56,798 nucleotides of DNA from Phycisphaerales bacterium (lineage in GTDB: Bacteria > Planctomycetota > Phycisphaerae > UBA1845), in assembly GCA_020353195.1 (NCBI GenBank), contig CP070691.1, forward strand, positions 1,521,212-1,578,009, read 5' to 3'. How positions within the stretch are numbered: position 1 is the first letter of the stretch; each line of letters starts with the position of its first letter. The notes beneath the pieces are model-generated. The model saw only the letters and a program-made list of their open reading frames with translations, was not told where the DNA came from and did no database searches. Shown piece after piece: positions 8,637 through 17,013 of this stretch. A program made the translations under genes and the position numbers.

Positions 8637-9908
8637 CTATAACTCCTCGTCGACCCGGCGAACATCGGCGCCCACGGCGCTGAGCTTCTCCTCGATTCTC
8701 TCGTAGCCGCGGTCGATGTGATAGGCCCGGCGGACCACCGTTCTGCCCCTGGCCACCAATCCCGCCAGCACGAGCCCCGCCGACGCCCGCAGGTCCGAGG
8801 CCATCACCGGCGCCCCGACCAGGCGCTTGACGCCCTGAACGATGACGGTAGGCCCCTCCTTTCGGAGGCGGGCCCCCATGCGGTTCAACTCCGCCACGTG
8901 CAAAAACCGATCGGGAAAGACCTTCTCGCAGAGCACGCTGTTGCCGTCGGCCAGACAGAGCAGGGCCATCACTTGCGCCTGCAGATCGGTGGGGAACCCG
9001 GGATAGGGTTGCGTGGTGATGTCGATAGGCTCCAGCCGGCGAGCAGAGGAGACGGCCACCCCGTCTTCCGCGCGTTCGATGATCACCCCGATTTTGCGAA
9101 GGCGGTCGACGACGGCCAGCATGTGCTCCAGCCGCGCGCACTTGAGCGACAGGTCCCCGTTCGTGATGGCGGCGGCAATGGCGAACGTGCCGGCCTCGAT
9201 CCGGTCAGGAAGGATCGTGTGCTCGCAACCCGTCAACGACCCCGTGCCCTCGATCGTGATCCGCGGCGTGCCGTAGCCTTTGATGTTGGCCCCACACTTG
9301 TTGAGAAACTCGGACAGATCGACGATCTCCGGCTCGCAGGCGGCCGACTCGATGATCGTCCGCCCGTCGGCCAGCACGGCGGCCATCATGACGTTGGCCG
9401 TCCCGGTGACGGTGGAACCGAACGCGCCGCCCAGGAAGATCTCCGCCCCCTTGAGCTTCTTGGCTTTCAGGAGCATGTCGCCGTTGGTCAACTCGAAATC
9501 GGCGCCCAGAGCCGTCATGCCCTGAATATGAAGGTCGACGGGGCGGTCGCCGATCGAGCACCCGCCCGGCATGGCCACCTGCGCCTGCTTTCGCTTGGCC
9601 AGCAACGGGCCCATCACACAGACACTGGCCCGCATCTTGCTCACTTCCTTGTACTCGGCGTGACAGTTCATCTCGTCTTCGACGCGGATACGCAGCGTGC
9701 CGGGGCCCGTCCGTTCGACCGACAGCCCCAACTTCTCGAGCAAGTGGGTCATCTGCCGGACGTCGGCAAGATCGGGCACGCGATGGAGGACGGTTTCACC
9801 CTCACACAGGATCGTCGCCGCCAGGATGGGCAAAGCCGCGTTCTTCGACCCACTGATGTTCACCGTCCCGCGCAAGCGGGGCCCGCCGTTGATTTCAAAG
9901 CAGTCCAC
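8637..9908 (-). CDS. murA: UDP-N-acetylglucosamine 1-carboxyvinyltransferase
   Basis: First committed step of peptidoglycan precursor synthesis: transfers enolpyruvate from PEP to UDP-GlcNAc in the cytoplasm. The 423 residues match the family length. The catalytic loop MPGGCSIGDRPVDLHI carries Cys117, the residue alkylated by fosfomycin in sensitive MurA enzymes; SGSKNAALPI near the N-terminus and PYPGFPTDLQAQ near residue 300 are family hallmarks. It starts 6 bases after the prmC stop, so the two are co-transcribed. Presence of murA with an intact cysteine supports a peptidoglycan-containing planctomycete. Confidence 0.97.
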   Translation of the reverse strand: MDCFEINGGPRLRGTVNISGSKNAALPILAATILCEGETVLHRVPDLADVRQMTHLLEKLGLSVERTGPGTLRIRVEDEMNCHAEYKEVSKMRASVCVMGPLLAKRKQAQVAMPGGCSIGDRPVDLHIQGMTALGADFELTNGDMLLKAKKLKGAEIFLGGAFGSTVTGTANVMMAAVLADGRTIIESAACEPEIVDLSEFLNKCGANIKGYGTPRITIEGTGSLTGCEHTILPDRIEAGTFAIAAAITNGDLSLKCARLEHMLAVVDRLRKIGVIIERAEDGVAVSSARRLEPIDITTQPYPGFPTDLQAQVMALLCLADGNSVLCEKVFPDRFLHVAELNRMGARLRKEGPTVIVQGVKRLVGAPVMASDLRASAGLVLAGLVARGRTVVRRAYHIDRGYERIEEKLSAVGADVRRVDEEL

Positions 9909-9914
9909 AGTCAG

Positions 9915-10823
9915 TCATCCCTTGTCGAAAACAAACTGGACCACGCGGTCGCACCCGCTGCCGGGATCTCGCCACGTATCACGCAGTGAATAGCGCCCGA
10001 CGTCGTCGAACAGCTCCACCACTGCATCGCGCTGATCGTAGCCGATCTCCAAGAATATGGAACCGCCACAAGCGAGAATTTCATGGGCCCGAGAGGCAAA
10101 CAGGCGATAGAACGCCAGCCCGTCGTCGCCGCCCGCCAGCGCCGAGCGCGGCTCATAATCGCGGATGCTGCGAGGCAGCGAGTCCCAGTCTCGGCCGGAA
10201 ACATACGGGGGGTTCGAGACGAACACGTCCATTCGCCCCTCGGCGGTCACGTCCGCCGGCAGATCGAGGCCGTCGGCTTGGATCAGAGTCAGACGGTCCG
10301 TCAGCCCGTGCCGGTCGCGGTTACGCCGGGCGATCGCCAACGCGTCGGCCGACACGTCCGTCGCCACACCCGAGACGTTCTCAACCTGAAAGAGAACGGC
10401 CAGGGCGACACACCCGCTGCCGGTCCCAACGTCGATCAGCCGGATCGGACGTTCGCCCGACCTCCGGCAGTGTTCCACCGTCCGCTCGACGAGCAGCTCC
10501 GTCTCTGGACGGGGAATGAGCACCTGCGGCGAAACCTCCATATCGAGCGAATAGAACTCCTTGTGCCCCACCAGATACGCGATCGGCTCGTGGGCGGCCG
10601 CACGCCGGATTAGCTCGCGGAACGCGCCCCGGACGCTCTCGCCGGGTATCGTGTCGAACCTGGTGTACAACTCGATCTTCTTGCACCCCAACGCGTACGC
10701 CAGCAGCAGCTCCGCGGACAGGCGAGGCTCGTCGACCCCGGCCGAATCCAGATAGTCGGTGGTCCAGCTCAGCAGGCGCCCGATCGTCCAGACAGCCTCG
10801 TTCGCGTGTGTGTCGGCGTCCAT
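9915..10823 (-). CDS. prmC: Release factor glutamine methyltransferase PrmC
   Basis: Methylates the glutamine of the GGQ motif in peptide-chain release factors using SAM. The 302-residue protein has an N-terminal helical domain (about 1-95), the SAM-binding loop LIDVGTGSGCVALA and the catalytic SNPPYV motif (Asn204), followed by DGLAFYR and LEIGYDQ. The ATG at 10823 is preferred over a TTG nine bases upstream. A TATAGT hexamer ends only 10 bases upstream of the ATG and no Shine-Dalgarno is visible, so a nearly leaderless message is possible. prfA, often adjacent in other bacteria, is not in the window. Confidence 0.94.
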   Translation of the reverse strand: MDADTHANEAVWTIGRLLSWTTDYLDSAGVDEPRLSAELLLAYALGCKKIELYTRFDTIPGESVRGAFRELIRRAAAHEPIAYLVGHKEFYSLDMEVSPQVLIPRPETELLVERTVEHCRRSGERPIRLIDVGTGSGCVALAVLFQVENVSGVATDVSADALAIARRNRDRHGLTDRLTLIQADGLDLPADVTAEGRMDVFVSNPPYVSGRDWDSLPRSIRDYEPRSALAGGDDGLAFYRLFASRAHEILACGGSIFLEIGYDQRDAVVELFDDVGRYSLRDTWRDPGSGCDRVVQFVFDKG

Positions 10824-10919
10824 GCGCGCCAACTATACTCGGTCAAGCCGAACCGCAAAAGCAGTGCCACTCACGTCACGCCTGAGCCCCGCATGTTGAC
10901 TTGACGCCGGACTGCGCAG

Positions 10920-11888
10920 ATGCTGACACGTATGGGAAACGCTGCCACGCGCCAACCCACCCGCCCCGTAGACCTCTCGGTGAACCTGGCCGGGATGAAA
11001 CTCGCCAACCCGCTCATGACCGCCTCGGGGACGAGCGGCTGCGGCCGGGAGCTTGCCCCCTACGTCGACCTGCGGCAACTCGGGGCGTTCGTTACCAAAG
11101 CCGTCACCCTCGAGCCCCGCAAAGGCAACCCCCCGCCGCGCACCTGGGAAACGCGGTCCGGAATGCTCAACGCGATCGGGCTGGCCAACGTGGGCCTGGA
11201 ACGCTTTCTGGCCGAAAACGTGCCGTACCTGCGAGGGCTCGGCATCCCCGTCATCGTCAACGTCGCCGGCCACTCCGCGGACGATTACCTCGCAGTCTGC
11301 CGTGCCCTCGATCCAGTTGCGTGCGTGTCGGGGCTGGAACTCAACGTCTCATGCCCGAATGTGGCTGACGGGCTCGAGTTCGGCACCGACCCCGAGCGCC
11401 TGGGCGGGCTGGTGGCCCGGGTGCGGGATGTCGTGAAACGGTCGTGCCTGATCGTGAAGCTCTCGCCGAATGTGACCGACATAACGGCCTGTGCGGCTGC
11501 GGCGATCGCGGGCGGTGCCGACGCGCTGTCCATGATCAACACGTTGAAGGGGATGGCCGTCAACACCGACACCTGGCGCCCGGTACTGGCCAACGTTGTC
11601 GGCGGGCTGTCCGGGCCCGCCGTTCGCCCCGTGGCGCTGCATATGGTGCACGCGGTCTACTCGAAGGTGGCCCGCGACGCCGGAGTGCCGATCATCGGGA
11701 TGGGAGGGATAGAAACCTGGCGCGACGCAGTGGAGTTCCTCCTGGCCGGTGCGACCGCGCTCGCTGTCGGCACGTCGCTCTTCGTCGACCCGACCACGCC
11801 CCTCCGAATCCGGGACGGCCTGGAGGAGTACCTGTCCCGAACGGGCCTGACGTCGGTGCGCGACCTGATCGGACAACTGCGACTTTGA
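10920..11888 (+). CDS. pyrD: Dihydroorotate dehydrogenase, class 1
   Basis: Oxidises dihydroorotate to orotate in pyrimidine synthesis with FMN. The 322-residue sequence has the class 1 features: NPLMTASGTSGCG, FVTKAVTLEPRKGN, active-site LELNVSCPN (Cys145), and the FMN phosphate site GMGGIETWRDAVEFLLAG ... VGTSLF. No membrane helix is present, so this is the cytosolic form. The sequence looks like class 1B (NAD-linked with PyrK), but no pyrK lies nearby. A second in-frame ATG at 10932 is equally possible; neither has a clear Shine-Dalgarno. It is divergent from prmC. Confidence 0.93.
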   Translation: MLTRMGNAATRQPTRPVDLSVNLAGMKLANPLMTASGTSGCGRELAPYVDLRQLGAFVTKAVTLEPRKGNPPPRTWETRSGMLNAIGLANVGLERFLAENVPYLRGLGIPVIVNVAGHSADDYLAVCRALDPVACVSGLELNVSCPNVADGLEFGTDPERLGGLVARVRDVVKRSCLIVKLSPNVTDITACAAAAIAGGADALSMINTLKGMAVNTDTWRPVLANVVGGLSGPAVRPVALHMVHAVYSKVARDAGVPIIGMGGIETWRDAVEFLLAGATALAVGTSLFVDPTTPLRIRDGLEEYLSRTGLTSVRDLIGQLRL

Positions 11889-12000
11889 CGGGCCCGGCCT
11901 CCCCGCCCCCGGTGCCGGTTCTCCGGCCCGCTGCCCCCGCCGGATCGCACTGGAACGGCGCCCGGCGTCTGACGTTGCCGCATCGTGGCCTTTCGGCGCG

Positions 12001-13047
12001 TCAGCGCCTCTCTTGCTCCCTTCCCCGTTCAATCATTCGCCCGACGAACAGCCCGCCTTCGAACAACAGGACGACGGGGATAGCCAGCAGGACCTGGCTG
12101 ACTACGTCGGGAGGCGTCAAGATCGCCGCCGCGATCGTCGTGCCGAAGATCACGTACCGTCGCGAACTACTCAGCGCTTTGACCGAGACGATGTTCGTCA
12201 ACACGAGGAACACCACGAGCACTGGCACTTCAAACGCCAGCCCGAACGCCAACGCCAGGGACAGGATGAATGAAACGTAGAAATTCAACCCGAATTGGCT
12301 GTTGACCGGCGCCGCATCAGCCGTGCCCTCCATGCGTACGCTCAGCACCCCCTTCGGCGTCTGGATGGCAAGCCGGTTGACCTCCGTATCGACCCAGACG
12401 GTTCCCGGCTCTGCGTCCTCGGGCGTGCCGGAAACCAGAGGGATGGACGTCTCGAGCGGGCCTGCCGCCGGCTGGGTCGTCGCGGCGTCATCTGGGACGA
12501 ACCAGGCCTGCACCCAGTTCGGACTGACGTCCGGCATGGGAATCCTCAGGCTGAATGCCACGAAGAAGTTCAGCACGATCGGCAGAACGATGAAATACAT
12601 GAACAACACGCCGCCCAGAAACAGAACGATCGACACCGGCGCGAACCGCCTGACGAACCGCCTTTCATGTGCGTAGAGCCCGGACGCGACGAACAGCCAG
12701 ACCTGGTGCAACACCCAGGGCATCGAGATGATCAGACCGCACAGCAGCCCGATCTTCAAATAGATCAGAAACGAGTCCGGCGGGCTCAGAATCTGGATGT
12801 TCGCGGGTTGATCGTGGGCCCGCAGCACCACCAGTGCCGGCTGCAGGAGGATCGACAGCAGGTCCCCCGCGAAATACAGCGACAGCCCCGCACAAAGCGC
12901 CACCCCGATCAAGGCCCTGATCAGACGAGACCGCAACTCCTCGAGGTGGTCACCAAAGGACATCCGCGTCGAATCGATATCCGACGAGTCGCTTGCGCCA
13001 CGCGCGGATCCGGCGGACGGCGAGGCTCGGTCCGATTCTTCGGTCAT
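12001..13047 (-). CDS. tatC: Sec-independent translocase TatC with long periplasmic insertion
   Basis: Core receptor of the twin-arginine translocase in the inner membrane. Conserved elements are FGDHLEELRSRL (the N-terminal signal-recognition site), MPWVLHQVWLFVASGL followed by HERR, and AFGLAFEVPV with the membrane-embedded Glu. Six hydrophobic segments are evident. At 348 residues it is about 90 longer than E. coli TatC because of a polar insertion between the third and fourth membrane segments (about residues 165-250, with DDAATTQPAAG and VWVDTEVNRLA). A charged N-terminal extension of about 30 residues is also present. ATG 13047 is preferred over a TTG at 13065. No tatA is seen beside it. 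Confidence 0.95.
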   Translation of the reverse strand: MTEESDRASPSAGSARGASDSSDIDSTRMSFGDHLEELRSRLIRALIGVALCAGLSLYFAGDLLSILLQPALVVLRAHDQPANIQILSPPDSFLIYLKIGLLCGLIISMPWVLHQVWLFVASGLYAHERRFVRRFAPVSIVLFLGGVLFMYFIVLPIVLNFFVAFSLRIPMPDVSPNWVQAWFVPDDAATTQPAAGPLETSIPLVSGTPEDAEPGTVWVDTEVNRLAIQTPKGVLSVRMEGTADAAPVNSQFGLNFYVSFILSLALAFGLAFEVPVLVVFLVLTNIVSVKALSSSRRYVIFGTTIAAAILTPPDVVSQVLLAIPVVLLFEGGLFVGRMIERGREQERR

Positions 13048-13295
13048 CGGCGCGATTCTAGTCAACCCTTCACGACAGCGTCAACGACCCGCGACCGGAG
13101 GCGAGCCAAGGCCCGGGCCGAGGCGACGCCCGTCTGTGAATTGTCTCCGCCACCGGGAGACACCGGCGGTGAGGGCATCGCCGGCGTGGCTTTACTCATT
13201 TTCACAACCCCCGCTGGCCCGCGGACAGGGGCCGCCCCGATGCCGTGTCCGCGCCCGCTGCCCCGCCGGAATTGAATCCGGGCCGATTTCCTCCG

Positions 13296-13325
13296 TTGGC
13301 GTTGCCCCGGTCGATCGCATATAAT
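13296..13325 (+). promoter_or_regulatory. Sigma70-type promoter for zinc-ribbon/pseudopilin genes
   Basis: TTGGCG (13296-13301) and a perfect TATAAT (13320-13325) with an 18-base spacer, within the 341-base divergent gap (13048-13388) between tatC and the zinc-ribbon gene. The expected leader is about 57 bases. The rest of the gap shows nothing I can name. Confidence 0.65.
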
Positions 13326-13388
13326 CCCCGTTGCTGGTATCGGTGCGGCGGCGGCGGACCGTGGGCACGCCCGGCGCAAGAGGCAGGC

Positions 13389-13760
13389 ATGTCGGAAAGC
13401 CAGAAAAAGGGGTTGGCGGTCGGGGTGACCGTCATAGTCGGGATCATCCTGGCGTACTCTCTCTATGCGAATCTCGGCGGGGAGCGGATCCCCGCGAACA
13501 CCCGGCAGCTCAAGTGCTCGGAGACGAACGAGCTCTTCCCGCTGGAGATGAAGCCCGGACTCGGGCACTACCCTCACGTCAACCCGGAAACCGGCAGGAG
13601 AACGTTGTATCCCGTCGAATGGTGCTACAACGGGGAATGCCTCGCCAAGGGCGGGACCCCGGTGATCTTGAACACGCAGTTGGGCAAGGAAGAGCCGACG
13701 TACTGCCCGGTCTGCGGGCATATCGTCCGGTTCCATAATCCAGGGCCGGCGCGGGACTGA
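13389..13760 (+). CDS. Membrane-anchored zinc-ribbon protein
   Basis: A 123-residue protein with one N-terminal hydrophobic helix (GLAVGVTVIVGIILAYSLYA, about residues 8-27) and a short cysteine-bearing domain: LKCSET, EWCYNGEC and the knuckle YCPVCGHIVRF. It is likely anchored in the inner membrane with the zinc site outside. The start ATG follows an AGGCAGG site. It lies 94 bases before a pseudopilin gene on the same strand, the same order seen for another zinc-ribbon protein and pseudopilin at 30.0-28.7 kb. Function is unknown; the repeated pairing suggests a role with pseudopilin-dependent export. Confidence 0.72.
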   Translation: MSESQKKGLAVGVTVIVGIILAYSLYANLGGERIPANTRQLKCSETNELFPLEMKPGLGHYPHVNPETGRRTLYPVEWCYNGECLAKGGTPVILNTQLGKEEPTYCPVCGHIVRFHNPGPARD

Positions 13761-13854
13761 TCACGCGAACAGGAGCCAGGAAAGGCCGTACGTCCGGCGA
13801 ATGAGCACAACCTGCAATCGTAAGCCCAGGTGCGCGGGACGGAGGTACGTCGTC

Positions 13855-14940
13855 ATGACGAGCATAGTGGAGACGAACGGCGCGGCGACGGCGGGCAGGA
13901 ACACAAAGCGGCGCGCGGAGCAACGTGGCGCATTCACGCTCATTGAACTGCTGGTGGTCGTCTCGATCATCGCCCTGCTGATATCGATCCTGCTTCCCTC
14001 GCTCCAGGCGGCGCGGGAACAGGCCAAGACCGTCGTGTGTACGGCGAACACCGCGGGGCACGGACGCGCATGCGCATCGTACGTGACCGAAAACAACAGC
14101 TGGATCCCCGGCTCTCCGGGGACCACCGGCAGCGAGCTGCTCGGCAAGCTCGGCGCACTGAATGAGGCCGCAGAGGAATATCCGACCGGCAGCGGGACGT
14201 GGAAGCCGGCAGCGGTCCAGATCTGGGATTGGGCCGGACCTCTGGCAGCCCTGGAAATGAGAATGGCCCTTACGGGATTGCGACCGCGCAAGCTCCGCGC
14301 CATCGCGGAGGAGCATTTCGTCTGCCCGTCGAACCAGATCATCGCCAGCCCGTATCTCAACGGGGCAACCGGACCCACGGGCGGCTTCGATTTCCAGAAG
14401 ATGATCAGCTACAACACGATCCGCAACCTGCTGATGTGGCCGCGAAGCGGAGACGGCCCCCCGGGCCCCTTCCCCTACTACACGAGCTTCGACCAGATCG
14501 GCGGAACCACCAAGCTTCCGGGACATCAGGCACCCCAGATCGGGCGCATCGGTAACCCCAGCGAGAAGATCTTCCTCGCCGACGGATCCCGCTACACGAC
14601 GACGGACGGGGTCGTGGACTTCGACGTCAGTTGGGATGGCCGCGCCGGCGGGTCGTTCTCCAACCCCGGTCCGACCCTCAGGCATCCGTACCGCACGTCG
14701 TATTTCCCGGACGATCCGGAACGCCGGTACTCCTATCGCCACGGCAAGCGCACCAACCCCGGGCTCGTGGCAATCTTCTTCGACGGGCACGCCGAGTACC
14801 TGCCGGAACCCAGGTCCCGGTTCCCCGACTACTGGTGGCCGAAAGGCACGGAAATACCGGCCGGGGAACTCAACGCCGCGTCCCAAGCCGCGGTCACGGG
14901 ACTCGTTGACTCCGACAACATCTACCGCGTGCGGCGATAG
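13855..14940 (+). CDS. Pseudopilin (prepilin-type N-terminal methylation domain)
   Basis: A 361-residue type II secretion/type IV pilus-like pseudopilin. After a basic leader, [18 protein letters not shown] gives the prepilin peptidase site (cleavage before Phe, Glu at +5) and the hydrophobic helix. Position -1 is Ala, where Gly is usual. The long C-terminal domain ends in a histidine/FFDGHAEYLP motif resembling the planctomycete H-X9-DG processing-associated domain, although the spacing here is 13 residues. ATG 13855 has GGAGG 9 bases upstream, so I prefer it over the ATG at 13801. The upstream neighbour is the zinc-ribbon membrane protein. Confidence 0.88.
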   Translation: MTSIVETNGAATAGRNTKRRAEQRGAFTLIELLVVVSIIALLISILLPSLQAAREQAKTVVCTANTAGHGRACASYVTENNSWIPGSPGTTGSELLGKLGALNEAAEEYPTGSGTWKPAAVQIWDWAGPLAALEMRMALTGLRPRKLRAIAEEHFVCPSNQIIASPYLNGATGPTGGFDFQKMISYNTIRNLLMWPRSGDGPPGPFPYYTSFDQIGGTTKLPGHQAPQIGRIGNPSEKIFLADGSRYTTTDGVVDFDVSWDGRAGGSFSNPGPTLRHPYRTSYFPDDPERRYSYRHGKRTNPGLVAIFFDGHAEYLPEPRSRFPDYWWPKGTEIPAGELNAASQAAVTGLVDSDNIYRVRR

Positions 14941-15027
14941 CCCGGAACCGCCGCCGATGCTCGTGCCCGCTGAATAGGATGCCGGGCACGAGGGCCCGCA
15001 GCCACGGCCAACCAGGGAGTGCAGGCG

Positions 15028-15519
15028 GTGCTCATCGGAATCCTGTCGGACAGCCACGGACGCTGCAAAGCTGTGCGGCGAGCGGTCGCACTGTTCGACC
15101 GCCTCGGTGCGGGCATGATTATCCACTGCGGCGACGTCGGCGACCTGGGTGTGCTCGACGAGATGGCCGGCCGAAACTGCCGCTTCGTCTGGGGCAACAT
15201 GGACGAGCCGAGCTCGGCCGTCGACGCGCATCTGGAAACACTCGGAATCCCCCCACCCGATCACCAGGGCCTCTCAATCGACGTCGACGGCAAGCACATT
15301 CTCGTGTTCCACGGGCATGAGCCGACATTCCGCAGGGCTATCCACGAGCAAGCCGCTGACTATGTTCTCCACGGCCACACCCACCAGCCTTGCAACAGGC
15401 GAGTCGGCGCCGTTCGCGTCGTCAACCCCGGCGCTCTGCACCGGGCGAAACCGAGAACCGTGGCGACACTCGATACGGCGACGGACGACGTGACGTTCTA
15501 CGACATCGATTCGCCCTGA
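15028..15519 (+). CDS. YfcE/MJ0936-type metallophosphoesterase
   Basis: A 163-residue calcineurin-like phosphodiesterase. The dinuclear metal site is complete: GILSDSHG, IIHCGDVGDL, FVWGNMD, VFHGHE and YVLHGHTHQP, with NPGALHRAK near the end. Family members cleave phosphodiesters in vitro; the physiological substrate is unknown. I chose GTG 15028 because AGGGAG (15014-15019) is 8 bases upstream; a GTG at 15019 would overlap that site. It follows the pseudopilin gene by 87 bases on the same strand, and its 3' end faces the response regulator gene. Confidence 0.9.
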   Translation: MLIGILSDSHGRCKAVRRAVALFDRLGAGMIIHCGDVGDLGVLDEMAGRNCRFVWGNMDEPSSAVDAHLETLGIPPPDHQGLSIDVDGKHILVFHGHEPTFRRAIHEQAADYVLHGHTHQPCNRRVGAVRVVNPGALHRAKPRTVATLDTATDDVTFYDIDSP

Positions 15520-15780
15520 CGCGCCGGCCCGCGTTGGGGAACACACAGACGTGCCGGGCGCAACCGGTTCGCAACGCGCCTCTCAAGGATCCGCCGGTGT
15601 CGGGAAGGGGCAGGCAAGCTGCCCGCGACATCCGCCCCTCGGCTTGCGCGCGTCAGCCGGCGTCAAAAAGGCGGACGTACTCGTCAGTCACTGGGTCGCA
15701 CCTCGGTGTGAACGGAAGAGACTTATCCGCGCCGCGCCAAGGCGGCTTCGCAAGACGACGCGCGAGCTGCGCGACCCGAT

Positions 15781-17013
15781 TCAGGCAGGCTGGACGTGTC
15801 GGCGAACTTCCTCGGGCGCGGCCTCCTCGAACACGGCCAGGTAGCGCGCGCCACAACCGCAGCACACCCACCTGTCCGCCGGCTCGCCGGGTGTAACGCG
15901 CTTGAGCGGTAGCGCAAGTCCGCAATCCACGCAATTCCCAATCCGGTTCGTGAGCACGCTGACCAAATCGTCGATGCGCCACGGTTTGAGCAGAAATCGA
16001 TCCACGCCCATCGCCAGGAATTCGTTTCGAAGGTAATGGCCGCTTGTGCCCACCAGGATGGCATCGGGTCGGGTGGCCTGAACGCTGCGGGCGAACTCGG
16101 CGGTGTCGGTGCCCGGAACGTCATGGTCGAGAATGATGACGTCGATCTCCGGGTCCCGTTCCAGCAGGCGGAGCCCGACCTCACCCGTTTCGGCGGCGTG
16201 GCAGACACACCCCAACCGTTGCAGCTCGGCTACGATGACCCGCCGAACGAGTTCGTCGTCGTCGACGAAGAGAGCCCGCCCCTTCAGCGGCCATCGCGCC
16301 AGTGCTGATTCCTCGACTTCCAGCAGCATGTTCAGAATCGGATGATCCCGCAGATAGCGCTTGTCTGTTGGAATCAGGGCGATGAGACGTCTCTCCGGAT
16401 CATCAAAGCGCTTGATCCGAATGTCCCACGCCGCGGGCAATTCGCCCGCCGGCACGACCTGAACCCACCGTTCGGCGGCGTCTTTGAGGTCCTCCGGCCC
16501 GACGTCCGGGAGGGCCCGATCGAGGTGAGTCGCATCCCGGCCAACCGGCGTCTGCCCGAGAATGTCCCGGGCGGTGTCGTTGGCAAACGTGATCGCTCCG
16601 GCGGCGTCGGTCTCGACGAACCCGATTCGAACCGGCGCATCGGGGCGGGGCCCCGCGCGGGCCGCGTCCCGGACCGCAGCGTGAAGATGGTCCAGGCTGA
16701 ACGGCTTCTCAATGAAGTCGAAGACGCGGAACCTCTCGGCCTCGGCTTTGAGGTGCTGCGACGCAAACCCGGTAATGAGGACGGTCTGCACCTCGGGATG
16801 GATCGTACGCAGCACTTGCGACACGTGCAACCCGTGGATGCTGTTTCTCAGCATCCAGTCTGCGACAAGCACATCCGGGCGATAGCGGGCACCGAGGTCG
16901 ATCGCCTGTCGACCGCTCACGGCGGTCTGGACCTCGTGACCGACATGAGCAAGGCTCAACGTCAACTCCTCGCAATACCCGGGTTCGTCGTCAACGACCA
17001 GTATCTTGGACAT
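15781..17013 (-). CDS. Double-receiver response regulator with C-terminal zinc ribbon
   Basis: A 410-residue regulator without a DNA-binding domain. The first receiver (1 to about 118) has VVDDEP, the phospho-acceptor Asp52 in VLVADWML and Lys103 in IEKPF. A PAS-like segment follows (about 128-215). The second receiver (about 245-355) has FVDDDE, Asp296 in IILDHDV and Lys343 in LLKPW. The tail has CVDC (361-364) and CCGC (384-387), a likely zinc ribbon. The start overlaps the end of the upstream histidine kinase by 23 bases, so the two are a cognate pair. Output is probably through protein interaction. Confidence 0.88.
   Translation of the reverse strand: MSKILVVDDEPGYCEELTLSLAHVGHEVQTAVSGRQAIDLGARYRPDVLVADWMLRNSIHGLHVSQVLRTIHPEVQTVLITGFASQHLKAEAERFRVFDFIEKPFSLDHLHAAVRDAARAGPRPDAPVRIGFVETDAAGAITFANDTARDILGQTPVGRDATHLDRALPDVGPEDLKDAAERWVQVVPAGELPAAWDIRIKRFDDPERRLIALIPTDKRYLRDHPILNMLLEVEESALARWPLKGRALFVDDDELVRRVIVAELQRLGCVCHAAETGEVGLRLLERDPEIDVIILDHDVPGTDTAEFARSVQATRPDAILVGTSGHYLRNEFLAMGVDRFLLKPWRIDDLVSVLTNRIGNCVDCGLALPLKRVTPGEPADRWVCCGCGARYLAVFEEAAPEEVRRHVQPA

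Noticed and set aside
8718..9989. Long plus-strand frame opposite murA
   Set aside because: Mirror of the murA codon bias; no motifs and no ribosome site.
11914..11927. GCCGG/CCGGC hairpin between pyrD and tatC as terminator
   Set aside because: Five base pairs without a T-run, expected by chance at this GC content.
15608..15624. GGGCAG/CTGCCC hairpin between converging genes as terminator
   Set aside because: Only six base pairs and no T-run on either side.
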